From Streptomyces pinistramenti (GTDB taxonomy: Bacteria > Actinomycetota > Actinomycetes > Streptomycetales > Streptomycetaceae): a stretch of DNA of 64,000 nt. Positions 55,097 to 63,906 of the stretch are shown here, piece by piece. Positions within the stretch are counted from its first letter, which is position 1; every line of letters starts with the position of its first letter. The stretch spans positions 18,238-82,237 of the forward strand of contig NZ_JAJCXB010000031.1 in the NCBI RefSeq assembly GCF_020564935.1, in the 5' to 3' direction. The notes under the pieces were generated by a model that was not told where the DNA came from, did no database searches, and worked only from the letters and a program-made list of their open reading frames with translations. The position numbers were made by a program, and so were the translations under genes.

Positions 55097-56215
55097 TCAG
55101 GCCGTCAGCAGCCGGGCCGGATTGTCGCGGACGAGCGCGTCCAGGACCGCCGGGGCGGTGCCGCGGGCGGCGAGCATCTCCCGGAAGACGGTGGGCACGT
55201 AGGCGAAGCCGTTGCCGCCGTGCTGGGTCCACATCTGCTTGAGGAAGACGTCGTGGCTGAGCAGCAGCCGCCCGGCGTGGCCCTGCTCGACGAGGCGGGT
55301 CACCGCGCCCGCGGTGACGGACGGGTCGGGCGATGCGCCCTCCTTGGGGAAGGTGATATCCATGCCGACCATGTCGAACTCCAGGTACACGCCGCGCTCG
55401 GCGACCGACCGCTGGTAGCCGGGGTCGTCGGACGACGGATCCATGTGGGCCAGCGACACCTTCTCCGGGCGTACCCCGATCTCGGTGCAGACCAGGTCGA
55501 GCACCTCGTGCGCCCGGCGCTGCCAGCCGGGCAGGTGGATGTTGAGGGCGACGGCGGGGTGGGCGAGCTGGGCGAGGGCGGCGGCGCGCAGCGAGGCGCG
55601 TTCGGCGTCGGTGAAGTCCGGGGAGACGCCGATCTCACCGATGATGCCGGGGCGGATACCGGTGTCGCCGACGCCGTGGGCCAGTTCCGCGGCGATGGCC
55701 GCCGCCTGGTCGTCGACGGCGCGTGCGGTGATCCGTTCGCCCTCGAACTTCTCCAGGTAGGCGCCGCAGCCCATCACGATGTTCAGGCCGGTGCGCTCGG
55801 CGAGGGCGCGCAGCCGTTGCGGGTTGCGGCCGATGGCGGGGCTCGATGTGGCGTCGACGACGGTCCGGCCGCCGAGCGCCGCGAACGCCTCGATCTCCGC
55901 GACGACCGCGTCCACCGGCTTGTCGGCGATGTTGTCGGCGCAGCAGTACGGGTCCTGGCGCAGCGCCCAGGCGACCGGGGCGGCGACGGGCGCATCGACG
56001 AGCACGGCGGAGAACGGGTAGCTGGGCGGGTCGAGGACGCCGGAGAGGTCGTTGAAGAGGTGCTCGTGCGGGAGGACGAGCCCGAGGTCCGCCCGGCCGA
56101 CCGGCCCGGTGACGGTCTGCACGACGGGCCCGGCACCCCGCGTGCCGTGCGCCTGCTCTCCGTACGCCTGCTTCCCGTACGCCTGCTTCCCGTGCGCCTG
56201 CTCTCCGGGGCTCAT
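55097..56215 (-). CDS. Phosphotriesterase-family metal-dependent hydrolase
   Basis: 372 residues. Amidohydrolase-type ligands: LPHEHLFND (H-x-H), the metal-bridging region replaced by the RPGIIGEIGVSPDFT block, ALNIHLPGWQ, SLAHMDPSSDDPGYQ and LLLSHDVFLKQMWTQHGG. These proteins are lactonases or esterases as often as organophosphate hydrolases. The N-terminus is odd: a 15-bp tandem repeat encodes GEQA(H/Y)GKQAYGKQAYG, so true homology begins near VVQTVTGPVG. ATGA overlap with the upstream DMT gene. Under the LacI regulator at 58379. Confidence 0.88.
   Translation of the reverse strand: MSPGEQAHGKQAYGKQAYGEQAHGTRGAGPVVQTVTGPVGRADLGLVLPHEHLFNDLSGVLDPPSYPFSAVLVDAPVAAPVAWALRQDPYCCADNIADKPVDAVVAEIEAFAALGGRTVVDATSSPAIGRNPQRLRALAERTGLNIVMGCGAYLEKFEGERITARAVDDQAAAIAAELAHGVGDTGIRPGIIGEIGVSPDFTDAERASLRAAALAQLAHPAVALNIHLPGWQRRAHEVLDLVCTEIGVRPEKVSLAHMDPSSDDPGYQRSVAERGVYLEFDMVGMDITFPKEGASPDPSVTAGAVTRLVEQGHAGRLLLSHDVFLKQMWTQHGGNGFAYVPTVFREMLAARGTAPAVLDALVRDNPARLLTA
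56147..56206. repeat. Four 15-bp in-frame tandem repeats
   Basis: Units of GTACGCCTGCTTCCC / GTGCGCCTGCTCTCC at 56147, 56162, 56177 and 56192. They encode repeating Gly-Lys/Glu-Gln-Ala-Tyr/His at the N-terminus of the phosphotriesterase-like protein. They keep frame and may vary in number between strains. Confidence 0.9.
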
Positions 56216-57321
56216 GACGCGCCGCCGTCCTCGGCCGCCGCTGCCGGTGCGGGCACCGGGACCGGCCCGCCCTTCCGCGAGGGCAGCATGCCGATGCCTG
56301 CGGCGATCAGCGCGAGGAGGGTGCCGACGAGGGTGGCGAGGTGGACGGCGTGGCCGAGCGAGGGCAGGGACCAGTCGAGCACCAGGGAGCCGACGAGCTG
56401 CCCCGCGGTGGAGGCGAGGCCGAGCAGCAGCAGGCCGAGGCCGCGCACCAGCAGGGCCATCAGCGCGATGGAGAGCAGTCCCAGCGGGCCGCCGAGGTAG
56501 AGCCACCAGTCGCCGGGCAGCGAGAAGGTGACGCCGCCGGTGGCCGCGCGGATGCCGTAGGCGACGAGCAGGGCGCAGAAGCCGACGAGGAAGTTCCAGC
56601 CGATCGAGACCAGCATGGAGTCGGCGGTCCTGGCGACGGCCGCGTTGCCCGCGGGCTGCCACCCGGCCAGCAGGCCGCCGACGAACGGCATCACGGCCAG
56701 CGCGACGGCGTGCGGGACCTGGAAGCTCGGCGAGATCACCACGATCGTGGCGACGATCGCGAGGATCGCGCCGGTGGCACGGGGCAGCGTGAACGGCTGC
56801 TTGACGTCGGCGGTGACGCCGAAGCGGTCGCAGATGATGCCGGAGACGACGAGTCCGCAGATCAGCGCGATCTGGAAGGTGGCGACGCCCAGCACGCCGA
56901 CGGTCACGCCTTCGGAGAGGACGATGACGGCGCCGCACAGCCCCGCGGCGTAGTTCCACCACGGCAGGGTGCGGCCGCGTATCTGGCCGGGGATGGCGAG
57001 AGCGGCCCTGCGGGTCGCCGGGCGGGCGCCGACGACGACGGCCATCAGGACCAGGCCGACGCCGAAGGAGACCAGGGCGGCGGCGTGGCCGTCGCCGAGC
57101 GACTGGCCGAGCCTGCCGTTGACGGCCGACTGCATCGGGCTGAGCGTGCCGGCCAGCACCGTGGCGACCACCAGCAGGACGGTGGCGGTGCCGCGGGCGG
57201 CCGCGCCGCCGGGTCCGGTACGGGCGGCCGCGCCGCCGCCGTCCGCGCCGTCGGGCCGGCGGCCGCCGCCGGGTTCTGCGAGGTGGCGGGCTCCGGGCTC
57301 CGCCGCAGGGCTGCTCTTCAC
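56212..57321 (-). CDS. DMT-superfamily transporter (YdcZ/DUF606 type)
   Basis: 369 residues. A Gly/Ala-rich N-terminus (about 45) precedes ten hydrophobic helices in two homologous halves, the first starting VVATVLAGTLSPMQSAVNGR, with LGQSLGDGHAAALVSFGVG, and the second SMLVSIGWNFLVGFCALLVA, ending VHLATLVGTLLALIAAGIGM. The pattern QSAVNGRLG...AALVSF is that of duplicated YdcZ proteins. It presumably carries the substrate or product of the neighbouring hydrolase. Second gene of the LacI-controlled operon. Confidence 0.88.
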   Translation of the reverse strand: MKSSPAAEPGARHLAEPGGGRRPDGADGGGAAARTGPGGAAARGTATVLLVVATVLAGTLSPMQSAVNGRLGQSLGDGHAAALVSFGVGLVLMAVVVGARPATRRAALAIPGQIRGRTLPWWNYAAGLCGAVIVLSEGVTVGVLGVATFQIALICGLVVSGIICDRFGVTADVKQPFTLPRATGAILAIVATIVVISPSFQVPHAVALAVMPFVGGLLAGWQPAGNAAVARTADSMLVSIGWNFLVGFCALLVAYGIRAATGGVTFSLPGDWWLYLGGPLGLLSIALMALLVRGLGLLLLGLASTAGQLVGSLVLDWSLPSLGHAVHLATLVGTLLALIAAGIGMLPSRKGGPVPVPAPAAAAEDGGAS

Positions 57322-57392
57322 TGTCCGACCGTGCCTTTCATCGTCATTGATGGGAGGAACCGGATGGTCCGCAGGGGCTGGTCAGCGCCCCC

Positions 57393-58160
57393 TCAGTGTC
57401 GGCCCGACCGGTCCCGGGTGTCTGCGAGCCAGGTCACCGCCTGGCCGAAGAGCTTCTGGTAGCCGTCCCAGGCCAGGAATTCGCGCGGGGCCCAGTGCGG
57501 CGAGATGTCGGAGGCGAAGGCGAGCGTGCGGCCCGCGCCCTCGGTGCGTACGGCGAGCAGCGGGCGGTCCTCGACGGTGGCCAGGACGGTGGCGTCGTCC
57601 TTGGCGGTCAGCCGCTGGTAGCCGAGCAGGATCGGCCACTGGGCGTCCAGACCTTCGGTGACCGGGTGGCGCTCGGCGGTGAGGGCGCCGTTGACGCCCT
57701 CGGGGGCCTCGACCCGGTCGTCGTACGGGAGGATCGTGACCGGCAGGACGTCCTCGATGGCGGTGCCGTGGTAGTTCGCCTTGGCCTGGAAGCCCTGGAA
57801 GCTGAGGTAGCCGCCGGCCATCATCAGGCCGCCGCCGTTGCGCACCCATTGCGCAAGGAGCTTGAGGCGGTTGGGGAACGGGCGCCCTTCGTTGAAGACC
57901 ACCGGCGGCAGCAGCAGCGTGTTGGCGCCGACGTCGGAGAGCAGCACGACGTCGTAGGCGGCCAGCTTCTCCTCGGTCTCGGGGAAGTCGGTGGCGACCG
58001 CGTGCGAGGGCATGTGCGCGACGTCGTGACCGGCCGCGGTCAGCGCCTCGACCAGGCGCTCGCAGCCGATCTCCAGCCGGGTGTGCGGGAAGGCGTCGTA
58101 GCCCTTGTAGTCGGTGACGGCATTGATCCAGGACTCCCCTGCGATCAGCACGTGGGCCAT
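57393..58160 (-). CDS. Putative glutamine amidotransferase-like protein (GATase1-like)
   Basis: A 255-residue cytoplasmic protein of the class-I GATase-like fold. It starts MAHVLIAGESWINAVTDYKG. The middle region YDVVLLSDVGANTLLLPP and WVRNGGGLMMAGGYLSFQGF has the fold pattern but no nucleophilic Cys in the G-x-C-x-G place (SFQG instead), and the end reads RTLAFASDISPHWAPREFLA. This family is often found beside sugar or lactone catabolic genes, and its activity is unknown. ATG 58160 has GAGGAGG. First gene of the operon with operators just upstream. Confidence 0.82.
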   Translation of the reverse strand: MAHVLIAGESWINAVTDYKGYDAFPHTRLEIGCERLVEALTAAGHDVAHMPSHAVATDFPETEEKLAAYDVVLLSDVGANTLLLPPVVFNEGRPFPNRLKLLAQWVRNGGGLMMAGGYLSFQGFQAKANYHGTAIEDVLPVTILPYDDRVEAPEGVNGALTAERHPVTEGLDAQWPILLGYQRLTAKDDATVLATVEDRPLLAVRTEGAGRTLAFASDISPHWAPREFLAWDGYQKLFGQAVTWLADTRDRSGRH

Positions 58161-58181
58161 GAGGTACCTCCTCGGTGAAGC

Positions 58182-58209
58182 TTTGCGCAATGTTGCGCAA
58201 CTTGCGCAC
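58182..58209. promoter_or_regulatory. Cluster of TTGCGCAA-type LacI operators
   Basis: Three tandem sites spaced about 10 bp, one helical turn: TTTGCGCAA (58182), TGTTGCGCAAC (58191) and TTGCGCA (58203). A fourth, GTTGCGCAAC, lies at 58394-58403 within the first codons of the lacI gene. A central CG in an inverted repeat is typical of LacI-family sites. Confidence 0.8.
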
Positions 58210-58378
58210 GGAACGTTTCCACGGGCCGCAGAAGCTGTCAATACCCCCCAGGGGCACCCGCTTTCCCGCCTCTCCCCACCCGCCGTCGAGCACGGCGGTA
58301 TGCTCGGCAGCGACCGCCGCCACGTGCAGAAACTCGCGGCCCTACCCGACCCGGGGGCCGTCGTCGGAAGGAACCGGG

Positions 58379-59407
58379 ATGACGTTGACCCGCGTTGCGC
58401 AACACGCTGGTGTATCGGTGTCGACCGTGTCGCGCTACCTGCGCGGCCAGCTCAACGTCCAGCCCGTCACGGCCGCCCGGATCGACGCGGCGGTCAGCGA
58501 ACTCGGCTACCGCGCACCCGACCCGCAGCCCGCCGACCGGACCCCCGCGACCGGCACCGGCCTGGTCTCACTCGTCCTGCCCGACCTCGTCAACCCGTAC
58601 TTCGCGCAGCTCGCCGACGCCTTCACGGCGGCCGCGGCGGCCCGCGACATCCCGCTCCTGCTCGGCGTCAGCGGCCGGCACGCCGAACGCGCCGCCCGCC
58701 TGAACCGCCTGCTGTCCGCCGCCCGGTCCGTCGAAGGGCTGATCTACGTCGGGATGCGGCGCACCAACGAGGACGTGGACCGGGCCATCGACGAGGGCCT
58801 GCCGGTCGTGATCATCGACGAGGAGCTGGAGCTGGCCGACGGCCGCGAGGTCGACACCATCACCGTCGACAACTACGGCGGCGCCTACCAGGCCACGTCC
58901 TACCTCGTGCAGCTCGGCCACCGCACCATCGCCCACGTCGCGGGCCCGCAGGAGCTGTCCACCACCCAGGAGCGCAAGCGCGGCTACCTCGACGCGATCC
59001 GCGACGCCGGCCTGGACCCGGCGGACCAGTTGGTGCTGCACGGGCCCTACACCGAGCAGTTCGGCGCGAGCACCTTCCCGTATCTGCACCGCGCGGGCAC
59101 CGCGCCCACCGCGGTGTTCGTCGGCAGCGACATCGCCGCCGTCGGCATGCTGGCCGCCGCCGAGCTGCACGGCCTGCGCATCCCCGACGACCTCTCGGTG
59201 GTCGGCTGCGACGGCATCCGCGTCGGCCAGTGGCTGCGCCCCAAACTGACCACCCTGGAACAGCCCACCGCCGAACTCGCCGCCGCGGCCCTGGACGCAC
59301 TCACCGCCCGGATCGCGGGCAACGGCACGAACGTCCGCAAGGTCCTGCCGCTCCAACTGGTCGTCCGCGGCTCGGCCGCCGCGCCTCCGGAGCGGGCCGC
59401 GGGGTGA
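58379..59407 (+). CDS. LacI-family transcriptional regulator
   Basis: 342 residues from ATG 58379 (GGAAGGA upstream). HTH MTLTRVAQHAGVSVSTVSRY and hinge RAPDPQPADRTP lead to a periplasmic-binding-protein core (LVSLVLPDLVNPYFAQLADA; ALFV-like TAVFVGSDIAAVGMLAA; LSVVGCDGIRVGQWLRPKLT). Divergent from the amidotransferase/DMT/phosphotriesterase operon. TTGCGCAA sites lie in the shared region and in its own 5' coding sequence, so it probably represses both the operon and itself by looping. Inducer unknown. Confidence 0.94.
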   Translation: MTLTRVAQHAGVSVSTVSRYLRGQLNVQPVTAARIDAAVSELGYRAPDPQPADRTPATGTGLVSLVLPDLVNPYFAQLADAFTAAAAARDIPLLLGVSGRHAERAARLNRLLSAARSVEGLIYVGMRRTNEDVDRAIDEGLPVVIIDEELELADGREVDTITVDNYGGAYQATSYLVQLGHRTIAHVAGPQELSTTQERKRGYLDAIRDAGLDPADQLVLHGPYTEQFGASTFPYLHRAGTAPTAVFVGSDIAAVGMLAAAELHGLRIPDDLSVVGCDGIRVGQWLRPKLTTLEQPTAELAAAALDALTARIAGNGTNVRKVLPLQLVVRGSAAAPPERAAG

Positions 59408-59483
59408 ATCCCGGCGTGGCCGGCCCCCGTCCGGTACCGCCACCGGCTGGACGGGCCGCGCGGACCGGCGCAGGCTCGACGCC

Positions 59484-60284
59484 ATGAACCACACACCCGA
59501 GAACCCCACTTCGCCCTCCGACGCCCCGGGCCTGCTGGCCGGGAAGGTCGCCTTCATCACCGGTGCCGGGCGCGGCATCGGCGCCGCCGCGGCGCGGCTG
59601 TTCGCACGGGAAGGCGCCCGGGTGCTGCTCGCGGCCCGTACGAAGGCTCAGTTGGAGGCGGTAACGGAAGAGGTCAGGGCGGCGGGCGGCACCGCGGACC
59701 ACGTGGTGTGCGACCTGGCCGACGCGGACAGCGTGCGCGCCGCCGTCGACCGCGCCGTGGAGCTGTACGGCCGCCTCGACGTCGCCTTCAACAACGGCGC
59801 GACGGGTGTTCCGCCCGGCCCGCTGGACCAGGTGCAGGAGGCCGACTTCGACCACGCCTACACCGTGAACCTCAAGGGCCCCTGGCGGGCCATGGTCGCC
59901 GAGGTCGCCGCCATCCGGGCCACCGCGGGGACGGGCGCCATCGTCAACAACTCCAGCGTCGGCAGTCTGCGGGCCAACCCCGAACTCCCCGTCTACGGTG
60001 CGGTGAAGCGGGCGCTCAACAGCCTCACCGAGTCCGCCGCCCTCACCTACGGCCCCGAGGGCATCCGGGTCAACGCCATCGCCCCCGGCACCACGCTGAC
60101 CGAGATGGTGCGCGAGTGGGACGAACGCTCCCCCGGCGTCATCGCGCGGCTCAACGCGCAGACCCCGCTGGGCCGCGCGGCCGACCCCGAGGAGATCGCG
60201 CAGGCCGCCGCCTGGCTCCTCAGCGACCGCGCGTCCTACGTGACCGGCACGGTCCTGCGGGTCGACGGCGGCATGCGGACCTGA
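59484..60284 (+). CDS. Short-chain dehydrogenase/reductase
   Basis: 266 residues. Cofactor motif TGAGRGIGAAAAR (about 28-40), NNGA-equivalent FNNGATGVPPG, catalytic Ser in VNNSSVGS and the Tyr-x-x-x-Lys in VYGAVKRALN, then the PG motif APGTTLTEMV. A classical SDR of the FabG-like group. Substrate not predictable. Starts 77 bp after lacI on the same strand; the only other plus-strand neighbour is a small membrane protein gene. Confidence 0.95.
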   Translation: MNHTPENPTSPSDAPGLLAGKVAFITGAGRGIGAAAARLFAREGARVLLAARTKAQLEAVTEEVRAAGGTADHVVCDLADADSVRAAVDRAVELYGRLDVAFNNGATGVPPGPLDQVQEADFDHAYTVNLKGPWRAMVAEVAAIRATAGTGAIVNNSSVGSLRANPELPVYGAVKRALNSLTESAALTYGPEGIRVNAIAPGTTLTEMVREWDERSPGVIARLNAQTPLGRAADPEEIAQAAAWLLSDRASYVTGTVLRVDGGMRT

Positions 60285-60387
60285 CCCGGAGCCGACGGCC
60301 GTCCGCCGCCCCGTGCCGTATCGGCCAGGTCACGGAACCCGCCCCGCCGTGGCGGCGCCCCGCCGCGAACCCCTAGGGTCCGTGCCC

Positions 60388-60576
60388 ATGGCATTCACAC
60401 CGGGGGACCTCACCCACGAGGTACTGGCACGCTCGCATCACTACAGCCACTACCACTCGTCGCACGGCTCGTACGGGGGCAGCGGCGGCTCCTTCCACTG
60501 GTGGGAGTGGCTGATCGTGCTGGTCGGCGGCGGCGTGGTCATCTGGAGCATGATCAAGAAGTTCAGCTCCCGCTGA
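60388..60576 (+). CDS. 62-residue His/Ser-rich small membrane protein
   Basis: The N-terminal half is hydrophilic (MAFTPGDLTHEVLARSHHYS, then HYHSSHGSYGGSGG). One helix follows (WWEWLIVLVGGGVVIWSMI), then KKFSSR. The CCCTAGGGT palindrome about 15 bp upstream and the in-frame start at 60388 support a real gene. The His cluster could bind metal. No family recognised. Confidence 0.65.
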   Translation: MAFTPGDLTHEVLARSHHYSHYHSSHGSYGGSGGSFHWWEWLIVLVGGGVVIWSMIKKFSSR

Positions 60577-60597
60577 CCTGGGCGGCCGCCGCGCGCG

Positions 60598-63500
60598 TCA
60601 GTCGAACCAGCGGGCCTGCGCCAGTTCGTCGCCCCGGTCAGGATCCTCCAGCAGCGCCGCGACCTCGAACCGGCGCGGCCACTGGCCCGCCGCCCAGGCC
60701 AGCCCCGCGGCGACGCCCTCCAGCGTCGCCGCGTGCAGCGTCCCGTCGGCCGCCAGCCGCCAGTCCAGCTCGTTGGCGCCCTCGCCGACGAGCAGCTCCT
60801 CGTGCTCCGTGTACGCGTCCGGCGTACCGGCGCCGAGCAGCACCCGCACCGCGTCGGGCACCGCACGGCGGACGCCTTCCGAGCGCACCTCGGCGTCCAC
60901 CGCCTCGCTCAGCCGCCGCACCTGGAGCAGTTCGGCCAGCTCGGCGGCGCGGGCGGGGCGCACCGGCAGCAGTGCCCGGCCGGCCGCCAGCGGCATCAGG
61001 TCCGGCGCATCGGCGACGACGGCGTCCGCCGCGTCCACCACCCGCGCCTCGCCCGCCGCCGTGCCGCCGGCCGCCTTCCCCGGCGCGTGCACGACGGCCC
61101 GCAGCTCGTCGGGGAGCGTCACCTGCTCCGGGTCGAGTTCGGCCAACGCGCCGTACAGGGCGTGCAGTTGGGCCGTACCCACGGGCAGCTCCGGGTCCGC
61201 GAGCCGGCCCAGCAGCTCCGCGGCCCCGCCCGGCTCGTCCAGCAGCGCGGCGGCCGAGGTCCGGACGCCCAGCGCCCGCAGCACCTGCGCGTCGACCTCA
61301 CCGGCGTCCGCCGACTCGTACAGGCCCGCCAGCAGCGGGTCGCCGCCGGCCGACCGCAGGCCCGCCGGGCGCCGCCCGTCCAGCACCGGGTGCCCGCGCA
61401 GCCACCAGGCGGTGTACGGCCGCACGGACTCGGTCGTGCCGTCCGGCAGCAGCACCCGCACCGGTGCGGTCAGCGCGTCGCGCAGCGGCGGCCTGGACAG
61501 CATCTCCAGCGCCTGCGGCCAGGCGTCGTCGTCGACGAGGTCCAGGTCGCGCACCGCGACCAGTTCGGTGACCACCGGCGGCACCGGGGTGTCGGGCAGC
61601 ATGTCGAGGATGTCCTCGCACCACACGTCGACGGAGTCCAGCAGCCCGGCGTCGTCCGGCTCGGCGAAGTCGCCCTCGCGGGGCTCCAGTTCGTCCGGGT
61701 CGAGCACCACGTCCGTGGCCCGCACCAGCGCGAACTGGGCCAGCACGCCGACCGCGGTCAGCGGCTGCTCACCCCAGCGTTCAATCAATTCGGCGTCACA
61801 GGCCGCGAGTTCACCCGCACGGATGACCTGCTCGAAGGCGCTTCCCGGGTAGACCAGTTCACCGGCGGGCGCCAGCTCACCGTCCTCGTCGGGCAGCGCG
61901 AGCGCGCCGAGCCACGGCTCGTCGCCCGGCGCCAGATGCGCGTCCCGCACCAGACCGAGCACCGTGTCCGCCACCGCTTCCGCGCCCAACGGAGCCCCGA
62001 TGCCGTCCACGTCATCCGCAAAGACGTCGTAGGCGTCCTCGTCCGCGTCCAGCGAGTTCGCCACCGCGGCCCGCACCTGGGGAGTCGTCAGCACCGCGCG
62101 CGGCGAAGCGGGCAGCGCGCCCAGCTTCTCCAGCAGCGGATGCACCGCGTCGGGGTGCGCGACCTTCAGGCCGAGCCTGGCCAGCGTGGCGTAGCGCGCC
62201 GCGGCGTCGCCCTCCTGGTCCGCGCCGTCGCCGGGCAGCGGCAGCAGGACCTGGCGCGGCCCGATCGTGGTGCGCACCGTCCCGCCCGCGCCGCCGGGGC
62301 GCTGCCCCGCCGATCCCGCGAGCGGAACCGGCAGTCCGCTCAGCCGGTCCGGGTCGGTGCCGGCCAGCGCGTCGTAGAGCCGCCACCACCAGCCCGGGGT
62401 CCGCTCGACGCCGGCCAGCCGGTCGACCATCTCGCTCAGCGGCACCCGGGCCACGTCCAGCACCCGCAGTTCGGGCCGCCGTTCGAGCCCGGCGGGCAGC
62501 AGCGTCGGGAAGAGTTCCGCCAGCACCCCGACGGTCCCGGCGCCCGCGCCCTCCAGCACCTCGGCGTCGACCGGCCGCAGCCCGTGGCTCTCGTCGCCGT
62601 CCACCGGCTCGTCCCAGCCGCCGTCCGCCGCCGGCTCGTCCACGGCTGTGGGCGCCCCCGCGCTCGGCAGGAAACGCACCCGCGGCAGCAGTTCCAGCAG
62701 TCGCCCGCGCAGCGCGCCGTCCAGGCCGCCCTTGCCCAGCGGTCCTGGCACCAGGTCGAGGGTGCCGACCGACACCGGCCGCCAGTCGCCCAGCAGCGTC
62801 GCGTACGCGGCGGCCGCCCGCTCCACCAGGAAGTCGGTCAGCGGGCCCGGCGCGACGTGCCGCCGGGTCGGCTCCAGCGGGAACGACGCGATCAGCAGCG
62901 CGGGCAGCCCCATCGGCTCGTCGGTCGGCGTCGGCGCGTGCACCACGGCCGCCGTGCCGGGCTGCACCGGCGCACCGTCGGCGTCCACCGGCACCGCCCA
63001 GGTCACCGACCACACCGGCCGCAGCCGCTCCTCGACCGGCCGGTCGGCGAGCAGCGCGGGCTGCAACGCGCCCCCGTCGCTCGCCACCCGCCAGCGCGTG
63101 GCGCCCCGCTCACTGTCCTCGATCAGGACCAGATCCCCGTCCTGACGGCGCCTCAACTCCCGTACGCCGTCGGGCGTTTCGATCACGACATCGGCGAGCC
63201 CCGGCAGCGTCAGGAGCAGCGCCGCGTCGATGCCGGCCAGCAGCCGCTCGGCGAGATCCTGCGCCGCGCCGTCCCGCAGCGGCAGGACCACCGCGGTGTC
63301 GTACCCCTCGGGCGCGCCGCCCTCGGCGGGCAGCGGCAGCCGCAGCAGCGGTACGTGCCCGTCGCGGCGGCGCAGCTCGCCGCCGAGTCCCGGACTGTGC
63401 GCCGCGACCTCCCGCGCCAGCTCCCGCGCCTCGGCCAGGGACCAGCGGACGCCGCCGGTACGGCCCACCAGCGCGGGCTCGTCGCTCACCGACAGCACGG

Positions 63501-63906
63501 CCGCGAACCCGACGCCGAACCGGCCCACCGCGCCGGCCGCCACGCTGCTCTCGCGCTTCGCCGACGCCCGCAGCGTCGACAGCGACTCGACGCCGGTGGC
63601 GTCCAGCGGGGCGCCGGTGTTGGAGGCCACCAGCACCGCGGGCGCGTCCCCGTCGGCCGGGTGCAGGGTCAGCCGCAGCCGGCCCGGTACGCCGGCCCGG
63701 CCTGCCGCGTCCGCCGCGTTCTGCGCCAGCTCCACCGCGAGCCGGTCGCGGTAGCCGCCGAGCGCGAGGTCTTCCTCCGCGTTGGCGTCCTCGCGGAACC
63801 GGGCGGGCGATGCGGCCCAGGCATCCAGCACGCCCCGCCGCAGCCGGGCGGTCCCGAACGGGTCGGCCCCCTCGGTCTCCCCGCGCACCATTGCCGTACC
63901 GGTCAC
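60598..63906 (-). CDS. Sacsin/Hsp90-like ATP-binding domain protein
   Basis: 1102 residues from GTG 63906 (GAGGGAGAG in front; ATG 63891 also possible). The N-terminal GHKL ATPase fold has an N box YRDRLAVELAQNAADAAGRA, VASNTGAPLDATGVESLSTL and the ATP-lid GRFGVGFAAVLSVSDEPALV. The rest is Asp/Ala/Leu-rich with no recognised domain; it contains a short acidic stretch (about 435-455). Relatives in actinobacteria are annotated as sacsin N-terminal ATPase-like or molecular-chaperone Hsp90-like and have no known function. Monocistronic. Confidence 0.85.
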   Translation of the reverse strand: MTGTAMVRGETEGADPFGTARLRRGVLDAWAASPARFREDANAEEDLALGGYRDRLAVELAQNAADAAGRAGVPGRLRLTLHPADGDAPAVLVASNTGAPLDATGVESLSTLRASAKRESSVAAGAVGRFGVGFAAVLSVSDEPALVGRTGGVRWSLAEARELAREVAAHSPGLGGELRRRDGHVPLLRLPLPAEGGAPEGYDTAVVLPLRDGAAQDLAERLLAGIDAALLLTLPGLADVVIETPDGVRELRRRQDGDLVLIEDSERGATRWRVASDGGALQPALLADRPVEERLRPVWSVTWAVPVDADGAPVQPGTAAVVHAPTPTDEPMGLPALLIASFPLEPTRRHVAPGPLTDFLVERAAAAYATLLGDWRPVSVGTLDLVPGPLGKGGLDGALRGRLLELLPRVRFLPSAGAPTAVDEPAADGGWDEPVDGDESHGLRPVDAEVLEGAGAGTVGVLAELFPTLLPAGLERRPELRVLDVARVPLSEMVDRLAGVERTPGWWWRLYDALAGTDPDRLSGLPVPLAGSAGQRPGGAGGTVRTTIGPRQVLLPLPGDGADQEGDAAARYATLARLGLKVAHPDAVHPLLEKLGALPASPRAVLTTPQVRAAVANSLDADEDAYDVFADDVDGIGAPLGAEAVADTVLGLVRDAHLAPGDEPWLGALALPDEDGELAPAGELVYPGSAFEQVIRAGELAACDAELIERWGEQPLTAVGVLAQFALVRATDVVLDPDELEPREGDFAEPDDAGLLDSVDVWCEDILDMLPDTPVPPVVTELVAVRDLDLVDDDAWPQALEMLSRPPLRDALTAPVRVLLPDGTTESVRPYTAWWLRGHPVLDGRRPAGLRSAGGDPLLAGLYESADAGEVDAQVLRALGVRTSAAALLDEPGGAAELLGRLADPELPVGTAQLHALYGALAELDPEQVTLPDELRAVVHAPGKAAGGTAAGEARVVDAADAVVADAPDLMPLAAGRALLPVRPARAAELAELLQVRRLSEAVDAEVRSEGVRRAVPDAVRVLLGAGTPDAYTEHEELLVGEGANELDWRLAADGTLHAATLEGVAAGLAWAAGQWPRRFEVAALLEDPDRGDELAQARWFD

